Below are positions 52,199 to 61,167 of a DNA stretch of 64,000 nucleotides, in pieces. Under the pieces are notes generated by a model. It made no database searches and was not told the DNA's origin. It worked only from the letters and a program-made list of their open reading frames with translations. The position numbers and the translations under genes are program-made. This DNA comes from Pseudomonas graminis (lineage in GTDB: Bacteria > Pseudomonadota > Gammaproteobacteria > Pseudomonadales > Pseudomonadaceae), in assembly GCF_004364335.1 (NCBI RefSeq), contig NZ_SOCR01000017.1, positions 26,619-90,618 of the forward strand. Direction: 5' to 3'. Every line of letters begins with the position of its first letter. Positions within the stretch are counted from its first letter, which is position 1.

Positions 52199-53071
52199 AT
52201 GGGCATTGTGTTGAAGACCTTTATTTCGCTGTGGCTAAGCCTGACGCTGTTGGCGGGGTGCAGTCAGATTGGTCTGACGTATCGGCATCTGGACTTCATC
52301 ATTCCCTGGTCGCTCAACGACTACCTGGACATGAACGCGCCCCAGAAAGACTGGCTCGATGAGCGCTTGAAAGAGCACTTGAGCTGGCACTGCACCACCC
52401 AGATTCCCGGTTACCTCGACTGGCTGGACCGTCTGCAAGGGATGGTCGAAAACAACCAGGTCAACCAGGAGCAGCTCAAGGCGCGCACCGCCGAAGCACG
52501 GCAAGCCATCGCTACCCTCTCCAAAGAAATCACGCCCTCGGCGGTCGAGCTGCTGCGTCAGCTGGACGATCAGCAGGTGGGCGAGATGCAGGCGGCATTC
52601 GCAAAGGACCTGCGCAAGCATGAGGACGAGTTCGTCGACCAGCCGCTGGATAAGCAGATCAGTGAACGCGCTCAACGCATGGAGAAACGTCTGACGCCTT
52701 GGATGGGCAAAATGAATGCCGCGCAGCAGGCGCGGGTCATGCAATGGTCGACGTCGCTGGGCGAGCAGAACCGACTATGGATCGACAACCGCGCGCACTG
52801 GCAGTCACTGCTGTTGGCGGCCGTGAAGCAGCGCAACGCTCCAGATTTCGATCAGAAGATTGCCAGCCTGCTACAGGACCGCCAAACCTTCTGGACGCCT
52901 GAATACCGCGCAGCCTACGACCATACCGAGCAGGCGGCGATTTCTCTGATTGCGGATCTGATGGCGCAGAGTACGGCGGATCAACGGCAGAAGTTGCTGG
53001 CGAAGATCGCAGACGTGCGCAAGGACTTCACCGATTTGAGTTGCTACAAGAGCATGAAAAAAGCGTCCTGA
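52199..53071 (+). CDS. DUF6279-type lipoprotein
   Basis: 290 residues from ATG 52199 (AAGGAG 6 bases upstream). Lipobox LLAGC at about 18-22, then SQIGLTYRHLDFIIPWSLND and long charged helices (KEHLSWHCTTQIPGYLDWLD). The YxxLDxxxxW opening is typical of a widespread gamma-proteobacterial lipoprotein family of unknown function. The stop codon lies inside a palindromic terminator. Confidence 0.82.
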   Translation: MGIVLKTFISLWLSLTLLAGCSQIGLTYRHLDFIIPWSLNDYLDMNAPQKDWLDERLKEHLSWHCTTQIPGYLDWLDRLQGMVENNQVNQEQLKARTAEARQAIATLSKEITPSAVELLRQLDDQQVGEMQAAFAKDLRKHEDEFVDQPLDKQISERAQRMEKRLTPWMGKMNAAQQARVMQWSTSLGEQNRLWIDNRAHWQSLLLAAVKQRNAPDFDQKIASLLQDRQTFWTPEYRAAYDHTEQAAISLIADLMAQSTADQRQKLLAKIADVRKDFTDLSCYKSMKKAS

Positions 53072-53083
53072 TCAGGACGCTTT
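53060..53083 (-). terminator. Intrinsic terminator embedded in the lipoprotein stop
   Basis: AAAGCGTCCTGA (53060-53071) is followed by its exact complement, a 24-base perfect palindrome. The A tract to its left gives a U tract for minus-strand transcripts, so it terminates the 53089-53412 gene while carrying the TGA of the lipoprotein gene. Confidence 0.75.
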
Positions 53084-53088
53084 CAGCA

Positions 53089-53412
53089 TCAGGCAATCTG
53101 CGCCTTGGCGGCTACCTCGTCAAAGGTCTCCGGATCCAGCGCATCCCCCTGTTCGTCCAGCACCTGACGCGGATGGTCGTTGCCCGGAATGCTGCTGTCG
53201 ATCATCGCCAGCAAGCTCGCGCCTCGAGGCGTAAGGGTCGCGCCTTCGCCATTCCCGCCATCACCACTGGTGTGGGCGGCAATGAACCCACGTTCGAGCA
53301 ACAACGCTCTCAATTCTGCGGCAGACGCTTCTGATGCATCGGCGATTGCGACGCTGTTTTGTACGTGGTGCAACAGACGCTCGATCAGGTCCCAGTCGTA
53401 TCGTTCAGACAT
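53089..53412 (-). CDS. Small protein with winged-helix-like domain
   Basis: 107 residues: YDWDLIERLLHHVQ opening, then AELRALLLERGFIAAH and LTPRGASLLAMIDSS, which look like a wHTH with a LTxxG wing as in DUF2513 proteins. Acidic C-terminus. No partner gene; function unknown. Confidence 0.72.
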   Translation of the reverse strand: MSERYDWDLIERLLHHVQNSVAIADASEASAAELRALLLERGFIAAHTSGDGGNGEGATLTPRGASLLAMIDSSIPGNDHPRQVLDEQGDALDPETFDEVAAKAQIA

Positions 53413-53537
53413 GTTTCAACCTCCAGTGGGCCAACAGGGCAATACCCGTGACGTCCGGTCAGCGGGCTTGATGCTCAGTGGTTGTGACCCGGTGGAGGGC
53501 CAGCCGTTCAGCGGGCTGGCAGGGAGGCAGAAGGGGC

Positions 53538-54890
53538 TTATTCAGCCACTGGCGGACGCGTGACGCGCTTTTTCAGCGGCGCCATCCCGTCCTGGCTGAC
53601 CAAAGGCTCAGCCTTCGGACGGTTTACCGACTTGCGCTTGGTCGGGCCCTTGGCGACAGCTTTCTTTTTATCGCCCTTCTTGTCACCTTTGCCATCGGTT
53701 TTTTTCTTCTTCACGCCGACCGCCTTGCCCGACGCCTTGACCTTCTTCGGCCCGGTGTAGGTGCCTTTGACTTCCTTGATGGTGCGGCGCTCGAACTTCT
53801 GCTTCAGGTAGCGCTCGATGCTGGACATCAGGTTCCAGTCACCGTGGGTGATCAGCGAGATCGCCAGACCTTCGCCACCGGCACGGCCGGTGCGGCCAAT
53901 GCGGTGAACGTAGTCGTCGCCGGTGCGCGGCATGTCGAAGTTGATGACCATGTCCAGGCCGTCAACGTCCAGGCCACGGGCCGCGACATCGGTCGCCACC
54001 AGGATCTTCACGCCGCCCTGCTTCAGACGATCGATCGCCAGCTTGCGATCCTTCTGGTCTTTGTCGCCGTGCAGCACGAAGGCTTTGTACTCAAGCGCGA
54101 CGAGGCGACCGTAAATGCGGTCTGCCATGGCGCGGGTGTTGGTGAAGATGATTGCTTTCTGGTAGGTCTCGTTGGCCAGCAGCCAGTTGAGGACCTGTTC
54201 CTTGTGCACGTTGTGGTCGGCGGTGATGATCTGCTGACGGGTGCCGGGGGCCAGCTCGCTGACACTGTTGACTTGCAGATGCTGCGGGTCTTTCAGGACC
54301 TTGCCGATCATCTCGCGCAGGCCCGAACCACCGGTTGTGGCCGAGAACAGCATGGTCTGCTGACGATTGGCGCATTCGCCGGCCAGGCGCTCGACGTCTT
54401 CGGCAAAACCCATGTCGAGCATGCGGTCGGCTTCATCGAGAACCAGCAGCTCAACCTGCTTGAGGTCGAGGTTGCCGGCGTTGAGTTGCTCCAGCAGGCG
54501 GCCCGGCGTACCAATCAGGATGTCCGGGACCTTGCGCAGCATGGCGGCCTGGACCTTGAAGTCTTCGCCGCCGGTGATCAGGCCGGCCTTGATGAAGGTG
54601 AACTGGGAGAAACGCTCCACTTCCTTGAGCGTCTGCTGGGCCAGTTCGCGGGTCGGCAGCAGGATCACGGCGCGGATATCGACGCGAACCTTGGCCGGGC
54701 CCATCAGGCGATTGAGCATCGGTAATACGAACGCGGCAGTCTTGCCGCTGCCGGTCTGCGCCGTCACCCGGAGATCGTGTCCTTCCAGCGCCAGCGGAAT
54801 GGCCGCTGTTTGCACAGGCGTAGGCTCGACGAAATTGAGTTCGGCCACGGCTTTTAGCAGGCGTTCGTGCAGGGCGAATTGGGAGAACAC
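53538..54890 (-). CDS. rhlE: DEAD-box ATP-dependent RNA helicase, RhlE type
   Basis: 450 residues from GTG 54890, which has GAGGTAA upstream; the frame opens at TTG 54914. Starts VFSQFALHERLLKAV with the Q motif (PTPVQ), then AQTGSGKT, PTRELAQQ, TPGRLLEQL, DEADRM, FSATT, IIFTNTRAMAD, ARGLDV, HRIGRTGRAG. A basic Lys-rich C-terminal tail of about 90 residues binds RNA. Acts in ribosome assembly and RNA decay, often cold-related. Confidence 0.93.
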   Translation of the reverse strand: MFSQFALHERLLKAVAELNFVEPTPVQTAAIPLALEGHDLRVTAQTGSGKTAAFVLPMLNRLMGPAKVRVDIRAVILLPTRELAQQTLKEVERFSQFTFIKAGLITGGEDFKVQAAMLRKVPDILIGTPGRLLEQLNAGNLDLKQVELLVLDEADRMLDMGFAEDVERLAGECANRQQTMLFSATTGGSGLREMIGKVLKDPQHLQVNSVSELAPGTRQQIITADHNVHKEQVLNWLLANETYQKAIIFTNTRAMADRIYGRLVALEYKAFVLHGDKDQKDRKLAIDRLKQGGVKILVATDVAARGLDVDGLDMVINFDMPRTGDDYVHRIGRTGRAGGEGLAISLITHGDWNLMSSIERYLKQKFERRTIKEVKGTYTGPKKVKASGKAVGVKKKKTDGKGDKKGDKKKAVAKGPTKRKSVNRPKAEPLVSQDGMAPLKKRVTRPPVAE

Positions 54891-55070
54891 GGGTGTTACC
54901 TCGGCGTAATACAAAAAAACAGTCGCATAGGGTACCGGTTTAAGCCGGATTCGCCGAGTCTCTTTAGCTCAAAGGGCCTATTTTGTTACCGGATTTGGCC
55001 TACCCTGCCCTCGCTTCCCTATCAATGCTCTAATCGCGCCCCCCATTTTTGATCAGGAGATCCAGCGCCC

Positions 55071-56351
55071 ATGGACACCCATTCGCTTTGGCTACGCGCC
55101 CAGGAAATCTGGACGCTGCTGGAAAACCAGCCAATGCTGCGCACGATCACCGGATTGCTGTTACTGCTGATCGCCGCCTTCGTGCTAGGGCGCCTGGCGC
55201 GATGGGTGATCCTCTACGCCATGAAGGCGCTGAGCCGCCAGCCGTCGCTGTTCTGGCTCAATGACTTTCTGCACAACAAAGTCTTCCACCGACTGGCCCA
55301 GGTCACACCTTCGGTGGTCATTCAATTCGGGCTCAACCTGGTCCCGAACCTCAGCCCTGCCGCCAATCACGTGCTCGGCAACATCGCGCTGGCGTTCACC
55401 ATCCTTTTCCTCATGCTCACCGTCGGCGCGCTGCTCAACGCATTGCTGGACATCTATGCGCGCACCGAACACGCCCGCACCCGCTCGATCAAGGGCTACG
55501 TGCAGCTGACGAAGATGATCCTGTACGTGTTCGCCGGCATCATCATCGTCGCCACGCTGATTGATCGGTCGCCGTTATTGCTGCTTTCCGGGCTCGGCGC
55601 GATGTCGGCGGTGATTCTGCTGGTTTACAAAGACACCCTGCTGTCCTTCGTCGCCAGCGTGCAACTGACCAGCAACGACATGCTGCGCGTCGGCGACTGG
55701 ATCGAAATGCCGCAGGTCGGCGCCGACGGCGACGTGGTGGACATCACCCTGCACACCGTCAAGGTGCAGAACTTCGACAAGACCATCGTCTCGATCCCGA
55801 CCTGGCGGTTGATGTCCGAATCGTTCAAAAACTGGCGCGGCATGCAGCAATCCGGTGGGCGCAGGATCAAGCGCAGCCTGTTCATCGACGCCAGCGGCGT
55901 GCGGTTCGTCTCCGATGAAGAGGAACAGAAGCTGACCCAGGTTCGCTTGCTGACGGATTACATGGGCCGTAAAAAAGCCGAGCTCAAGGCATGGAACGAA
56001 GCGCAGGGCAATGTCGCCGAAATGTCGGCCAATCGCCGTCGCATCACCAACATCGGCACGTTCCGCGCCTACGCACTGGCGTACCTGAAAAGCCACGTCG
56101 ATATTCACCCGGACATGACCTGCATGGTCCGCCAGATGGAAGCCACGGCCCAGGGTGTCCCGCTGGAAATCTACTGCTTCACCCGCACCACCAGTTGGGG
56201 CGACTATGAGCGCATTCAGGGGGATATCTTCGATTACCTGCTGGCCGTGCTGCCGGAGTTTGGGCTGGGAGTTTATCAACAGCCGAGTGGGGCGGATTTA
56301 CGGATGGGGCTGGAGAAGATGAAGCCAGACAGCCCCGCAGGGGTGGAGTGA
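55071..56351 (+). CDS. MscS-family mechanosensitive channel (YbdG/MscM type)
   Basis: 426 residues. Five hydrophobic segments (about 22-45, 75-95, 100-125, 150-170, 172-195) and the MscS pore and beta domain: LLSGLGAMSAVILLVYKDTL, SNDMLRVGDWIEMP, VDITLHTVKVQNFDKTIVSIP, with the insertion SFKNWRGMQQSGGRRIKRSL that marks the YbdG subgroup. A GGAGA site precedes the ATG. Protects against hypo-osmotic shock. Confidence 0.92.
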   Translation: MDTHSLWLRAQEIWTLLENQPMLRTITGLLLLLIAAFVLGRLARWVILYAMKALSRQPSLFWLNDFLHNKVFHRLAQVTPSVVIQFGLNLVPNLSPAANHVLGNIALAFTILFLMLTVGALLNALLDIYARTEHARTRSIKGYVQLTKMILYVFAGIIIVATLIDRSPLLLLSGLGAMSAVILLVYKDTLLSFVASVQLTSNDMLRVGDWIEMPQVGADGDVVDITLHTVKVQNFDKTIVSIPTWRLMSESFKNWRGMQQSGGRRIKRSLFIDASGVRFVSDEEEQKLTQVRLLTDYMGRKKAELKAWNEAQGNVAEMSANRRRITNIGTFRAYALAYLKSHVDIHPDMTCMVRQMEATAQGVPLEIYCFTRTTSWGDYERIQGDIFDYLLAVLPEFGLGVYQQPSGADLRMGLEKMKPDSPAGVE

Positions 56352-56444
56352 GCACCTGAAACCGTTAACACGGCAGCAAGCGAACGTGCTCATCGCCCGC
56401 TTGAGAGCGTCATTGATTCACTTCCCGCATGTACGGAGCTTCTA

Positions 56445-57692
56445 ATGACTACCGAAGACGCATATTCCCCGGCTGGATTTGGGCCAACCATCCGACGCCA
56501 TTCAGCCGTCCTGGAAATGCCCGTGCATTACATGCGTGGCGGGACGTCGACCGGCATCGTGGTCTGGGAGGCGCTTCTGCCACAGGACGAGTCCCTGCGC
56601 GCTGAACTCCTGCGACATTTGATGGGGGTCCCGCAGGCGGGTACCGAACGCGGCAACCGCCAGATAACGGGGCTCGGACGCGGACCCGCGACCAGTAACA
56701 AGGTGTTCCTGATGGGGGTCGAGCAGACAGCCCATGGCATACGCCTGATCAGTACGCTCGCCCAATTGGCCAGCGACCACGCGGGTATCGATTGGAGCGT
56801 CAACTGCGGAAACATGTCCAGCGCCCTGCCGTTGTGGGCGATCGATGCCGGTTTGTGCCAACTGCCACCGGGTCAGACCTGCGATATCGAGCTAAAGAAC
56901 ACCAACACGGGCGTGCTGACCGTTGCGCGAATGAAACGCGATGAACATGGCCATTTCACCACCGCTGAAATTCCTGGAGTGACGGGCGCCTTTCCTGGCG
57001 TCGATCTGTTCTTGCAGTCGCCTGTCGGCAACAAGACCGGGGCGCTGCTACCCACTGGCGCGGTGATGGATGTCATCGCAGGGCATGAGGTGTCGTGCGT
57101 CGATGTGGCGGTGCCCATGGTCATTGCTCAGGCAAGCAGCTTCGGCAAAACGGGCCACGAATCCATCGCCGAGCTTGAAGCCGACCTGCCCTTCATGGAA
57201 GCGCTGCGAGAGGTGTGGATTGAAGCGGGCTTGAAGATGCGTCTGCGCCGCAGGGACGGTGAATTGATGAGTCGTGCCGACATCGAGCGCAGCGAAACCA
57301 TTCCGAAAGTGTGCATCGTTGGCGCTCCTCGCAATGGCGGCAATATCGCAGTTCGTTACTTCACCCCCCAGACCGGGCATGCATCGATGGCCGTCTCGGG
57401 CGGTTGCTGTCTGGCGGCAGCCTGCTTGATACCCGGCACTACCGCTCACCGGCTGGCGACGGGAATTGCGCCCTTGGGCACTGAGTTCGCCGATGTCGAG
57501 GTCAGTATCGAAAACCCCGCTGGGCGTTTGGACGCTACGGTGGTAGCTGCGCTGGAAGGCGGCGAAATCAAAATAACCAGCGCGGCCTACCGTCGGAGTG
57601 CGCAGATCCTCATGCGAGGCTATGTACCGCTTTACCGGGCCTCTGCCGAACTCGCCAGCGCGCTGACCGCATCCATGGTCATCGTGGATTGA
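56445..57692 (+). CDS. PrpF-family isomerase (4-oxalomesaconate tautomerase-like)
   Basis: 415 residues. PrpF fold: VHYMRGGTSTGIVVWEALLP, GRGPATSNKVFLM, DWSVNCGNMSSALPLWAID (catalytic Cys/Lys region), VDVAVPMVIAQAS, MAVSGGCCLAAA. The family includes aconitate isomerase PrpF and the tautomerase GalD of gallate breakdown. Convergent with an AraC gene and near two hydrolases; the pathway is unknown. Confidence 0.88.
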   Translation: MTTEDAYSPAGFGPTIRRHSAVLEMPVHYMRGGTSTGIVVWEALLPQDESLRAELLRHLMGVPQAGTERGNRQITGLGRGPATSNKVFLMGVEQTAHGIRLISTLAQLASDHAGIDWSVNCGNMSSALPLWAIDAGLCQLPPGQTCDIELKNTNTGVLTVARMKRDEHGHFTTAEIPGVTGAFPGVDLFLQSPVGNKTGALLPTGAVMDVIAGHEVSCVDVAVPMVIAQASSFGKTGHESIAELEADLPFMEALREVWIEAGLKMRLRRRDGELMSRADIERSETIPKVCIVGAPRNGGNIAVRYFTPQTGHASMAVSGGCCLAAACLIPGTTAHRLATGIAPLGTEFADVEVSIENPAGRLDATVVAALEGGEIKITSAAYRRSAQILMRGYVPLYRASAELASALTASMVIVD

Positions 57693-57723
57693 GCGGGCAG
57701 CTTGACGGGCTCGAGACCCGCCA

Positions 57724-58680
57724 TTAGTCGGCTTTGGCGCGCCTGACGCGCGCAGTCCCCGGGGACATGCCCACCGAGCGTTTGAAAGCGCGGCTGAACG
57801 CGGCCAATGACCCGTAACCCAACTCGCTTGCAACGGTTTCAACCGGTTGACGCTCGCGACTCAAACGTAAAACAGCCAGACGCATTCTCAAGTCCGTCAG
57901 GTATCGAAGCGGGGTGACGCCGGTCGCGAGGAAAAACCGCTGGGCAAACACAGAGCGGGATTGCCCGGCTTCGTTTGCAAGCGCTGCCACTGTCCACTGC
58001 TTGCCAGGGTGTCTGTGCATCATGACAAGCGCCCTGCTGAGCCGGGGATCCTGCAGCGCGGCCAACCAGCCCGAGGCGCCACCGCATCCGCCGGCCACCC
58101 AACCTCGGACGATCAGCGCGGCAACCACTTCGGCCAGGCGTGCCAGGATTCCCATGTGCCCTGCTTGCAGGGTTAGCGACTCGCGCTCCATCGCTTCAAG
58201 CATGGGACGGATTTCGGGTGATGATTCAAGCAGTGTACTCACCTGCAACACCTCTGGCATGGCCGTCACAAGAGGTTGCATCCCACCGAGCTCCAGCGTC
58301 ATGCAGCAGCTGAAGATAATCGGCGCGTGGCTATCTCTTTCCTGATCAGCGAGGGACTTTTCACTGCAGTCATCCGTAGCCAAGGGGTCCAGAGCAAAGG
58401 GCTTCACATCGGTCGCGCGCGTATCCTCAGAAGCCAATACCGCATGGGGGCCTCCGTGGGGGATGAGCACGGCATCCCCGGTGTCGAGCCGATGAAGATG
58501 GCCGCCCGGGCTTCGCAACCAGAGGGGCCCACGCCCTGCAAAATGAAACTGAGCCCGGCCCACTTCGTTGCTAAAGCCAATACCCTGGGAGACTGGAACT
58601 TCCGTTCTGCGGAATTGCACGCCGAACAAGCGCATGCCTGACAGCAATTCACTCACTAGAGCATTGGAAGAAGGATGCAT
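57724..58680 (-). CDS. AraC-family regulator (cupin_6 type)
   Basis: 318 residues: N-terminal cupin_6 ligand domain (FHFAGRGPLWLRSPGGHLHRL in outline, LIPHGGPHAVL) and a C-terminal HTH_18 (WTVAALANEAGQSRSVFAQRF, GVTPLRYLTDLRMRLA, PVETVASELGYGSLAAFSRAFK). Divergent from the alpha/beta hydrolase gene at 58795, which it probably controls. Confidence 0.92.
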   Translation of the reverse strand: MHPSSNALVSELLSGMRLFGVQFRRTEVPVSQGIGFSNEVGRAQFHFAGRGPLWLRSPGGHLHRLDTGDAVLIPHGGPHAVLASEDTRATDVKPFALDPLATDDCSEKSLADQERDSHAPIIFSCCMTLELGGMQPLVTAMPEVLQVSTLLESSPEIRPMLEAMERESLTLQAGHMGILARLAEVVAALIVRGWVAGGCGGASGWLAALQDPRLSRALVMMHRHPGKQWTVAALANEAGQSRSVFAQRFFLATGVTPLRYLTDLRMRLAVLRLSRERQPVETVASELGYGSLAAFSRAFKRSVGMSPGTARVRRAKAD

Positions 58681-58794
58681 GAAGATAGGCCCACGTCAGG
58701 ACGGATGATCAAAAAAGAAGTGTTTTTGATCATAGAACGTCCTGATGGCCCTGCCTAGACTTTGCTTCCCACCCTGAAGTCAGGAAGCAGTCCC

Positions 58795-59715
58795 ATGAAT
58801 TACCCTTGTTTTATCCGAATGCTGCGCGGCACCTGTGCGGTCCTTTTATTGGGGGGCCTCTCCTCACTAGCCATGGCCGCAGATGCGAGCTACACCGTGA
58901 CGGCGCCGGATGGCATCAAGCTGGCGGTGCAGGAGTCAGGCAATCCGCAGGGCCCTGCCATTGTCTTTGTTCATGGCCTCTTGGGCAGCCGACTCAACTG
59001 GGAAAAGCAGACAAGCAGTCCCCAGTTGCAACGCTATCGCATGATCACCTACGACCTGCGCGGTCATGGCCTCTCCGACAAGCCGGAAAATACCGACGCT
59101 TATACCGACGGGCGCCGGTACGCCGATGATTTGGCCGCCGTGCTCAAGGCAACCGGCGCCAAGAAGCCGGTATTGGTCGGCTGGTCATTAGGCGGCGTGG
59201 TCATGTCGAACTACCTCGCAGCCTATGGGGACGCTGATATTGGCGGGATCATGTACGTCGACGGCGTCATCGAACTTAACGCCGCGCTGATCACTGCCCA
59301 CCCCGACGTGTACGCAGGCCTGGCGTCCGAGGATCTGAAAACCCACCTAGACGCCGTGCGCACCTTTCTGTCGCTCTGCTTCCACACTCAGCCGGATGCA
59401 CCGACGTTCGAGCGGCTACTATCGAATGCTGCCATGGCATCCTGGCCGATGACCCGCGTCACGCCCTCGATGACCGTTGGCGTGGCGGAAGGACTGCCCA
59501 AGGCACGTGTGCCGGTCCTGATGGTGTATGGCGAGAAGGATGCGCTCGTTCAGGTTCAGCCAAGCATCACCCGCGCCCGGCAGCTGAACCCACGTATTCA
59601 GACAAAGCTGTACCAGCACTCGGGCCATGCTCCATTCATGGAAGAAGCTCCGCGCTTCAATCGGGATCTGGCTCAGTTCATGGACACTTCTCTGAACGCC
59701 GTCCAGGGTCACTAG
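58795..59715 (+). CDS. Exported alpha/beta hydrolase
   Basis: 306 residues from ATG 58795 with CAGGAAG upstream. Signal peptide LLLGGLSSLAMA-ADA; hydrolase fold with FVHGLLGSRLNW (oxyanion hole), nucleophile elbow GWSLGG, and catalytic His in QHSGHAPFMEE. Periplasmic esterase or lactonase; substrate unknown. 22 bases before the next hydrolase gene. Confidence 0.88.
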   Translation: MNYPCFIRMLRGTCAVLLLGGLSSLAMAADASYTVTAPDGIKLAVQESGNPQGPAIVFVHGLLGSRLNWEKQTSSPQLQRYRMITYDLRGHGLSDKPENTDAYTDGRRYADDLAAVLKATGAKKPVLVGWSLGGVVMSNYLAAYGDADIGGIMYVDGVIELNAALITAHPDVYAGLASEDLKTHLDAVRTFLSLCFHTQPDAPTFERLLSNAAMASWPMTRVTPSMTVGVAEGLPKARVPVLMVYGEKDALVQVQPSITRARQLNPRIQTKLYQHSGHAPFMEEAPRFNRDLAQFMDTSLNAVQGH

Positions 59716-59737
59716 GGGTTGATAAGGAGGCTGCCTG

Positions 59738-60658
59738 ATGTCAGAGCTGACACGTACAACACCCACACCCTTTTTTCCAGACTTCCGGCCACTTGACGTG
59801 AAAGCGGGCGGAGTCCGCTTCGCTGGTGTTATAGGCGGCCATGGCGCGCCAGTGCTCCTGCTCCACGGCTACCCGCAAACGCACATCGCCTGGAGGCGAA
59901 TTGCACCAACGTTGGCGTTGGCCCACACCGTGATCATCCCGGATCTCCCTGGGTACGGTTCGAGCCAAATCAGCCGAACAACACCTCGATGGACGAAGCG
60001 CCGCGTGGGGAATGCACTGGTCTCGCTCATGGAACAACTTGGACATAAGCGATTCTCAGTCGTCGGCCATGACCGCGGCGCGCGGGCGGGTTATCGCATG
60101 GCCCTTGATTACCCTGAGCGGATTACCGTGTTCGCCTCACTCGCCGTGGTGCCGACTCTGGATGCGCTGACATCAATGGATTTTCGCGGCGCTACAAAGG
60201 CGTTCCACTGGTTTCTGCTTGGTCAGCAGGCGGATCTGCCCGAGCGCTTGCTGGCTGCTGATCCGGATGCGTTCATCGATTTTGCGCTGGAGAAGATGAC
60301 CGAGGGTCGAGAGGTGATCGAAGCGGCGGCCATGGAAGCTTACCGGGCAGCATTCCGCAGACCTTCGGTGCGTCAAGCCATGATTGAAGATTACCGAGCT
60401 GCGCTGGATGAGGATCTTGCGATGGACGAGGCAGACTTCGCAGCATGCCGAAAGCTCAGCTGCCCAGTGCTGGTGCTCTGGCCTGATGCTGACCACGCCG
60501 ATAACCGTCCGACACCCATCGAGATCTGGCGAAGCTGGGCAACCGACGTTACCGGCAGCTCGACGCGGGGTGGGCATTTGCAGCCAGAAGATGCTTCAGA
60601 ACAAGTACTGGCAGCACTCGTCCCCTTCTTGCGAGCACAGAAATTCAATGACATATGA
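59738..60658 (+). CDS. Alpha/beta hydrolase, fluoroacetate dehalogenase-like
   Basis: 306 residues with AAGGAGG before ATG 59738. Haloacetate dehalogenase landmarks: LHGYPQTHIAW, VVGHDRGARAGYRMALDYPE (Asp nucleophile with two Arg for the carboxylate), KAFHWFLL (halide-binding His-Trp) and GGHLQPEDAS (catalytic His). The Asp in place of Ser fits dehalogenases and epoxide hydrolases. Forms a two-gene operon with the exported hydrolase. Confidence 0.85.
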   Translation: MSELTRTTPTPFFPDFRPLDVKAGGVRFAGVIGGHGAPVLLLHGYPQTHIAWRRIAPTLALAHTVIIPDLPGYGSSQISRTTPRWTKRRVGNALVSLMEQLGHKRFSVVGHDRGARAGYRMALDYPERITVFASLAVVPTLDALTSMDFRGATKAFHWFLLGQQADLPERLLAADPDAFIDFALEKMTEGREVIEAAAMEAYRAAFRRPSVRQAMIEDYRAALDEDLAMDEADFAACRKLSCPVLVLWPDADHADNRPTPIEIWRSWATDVTGSSTRGGHLQPEDASEQVLAALVPFLRAQKFNDI

Positions 60659-60723
60659 AAGCAAGTTGATATGAGCTTAGGGTGAACAAGGCGTCAACCC
60701 GACGCACTTTTATTCAAACAACA

Positions 60724-60749
60724 AAAAGCCCGGCGTCTGCCGGGCTTTT
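60724..60749 (+). terminator. Intrinsic terminator after the hydrolase operon
   Basis: AAAAGCCCGGC, loop GTCT, GCCGGGCTTTT: an 11-bp stem flanked by A and T tracts, so it works for both convergent genes. Confidence 0.88.
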
Positions 60750-60778
60750 ATGCTTTGGGTATTTAAACACCCAGCGCC

Positions 60779-61015
60779 TTACTGATAACGCTGGTAGCTC
60801 GAACCGAACTCTTTACGGTTTTCAGCAACGGTCACGGTGCCGGAAGTCTGGTTGGCGAAGGGCTTGACCGCTTCCTTGCTGGCGACTTTGCTGTCCAGAA
60901 CGGTAGCGCTGGAAGCGTTGACGATAGCGCGTTGGTTAATGTGCTCTGAGCTGGCGAATGCAGAACCCGTAGCCAGGATGGACAATGCGAAACCGAATGC
61001 GATGGACTTTTTCAT
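60779..61015 (-). CDS. Small exported protein
   Basis: 78 residues from ATG 61015 with GGAGA 8 bases upstream; the upstream frame extension is not credible. Signal peptide SIAFGFALSILATGSAFAS, mature part SEHINQRAIVNASS and KPFANQTSGTVTV, ending SYQRYQ. Resembles small periplasmic proteins frequent in Pseudomonas; function unknown. Confidence 0.78.
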   Translation of the reverse strand: MKKSIAFGFALSILATGSAFASSEHINQRAIVNASSATVLDSKVASKEAVKPFANQTSGTVTVAENRKEFGSSYQRYQ

Positions 61016-61167
61016 GATGTAGATCTCCGCGTAGTGGCTGGTAAGTGGGTTAAGTTGTTTCGTTGGGGCCAATCTATTCGGTTGATCCCGACATGAAAAA
61101 CCACGCATGGAGATATCTAACATCACCCTCGCTGATGTCGTTAACCCGGGCGTCTAACCCGGCTGTT

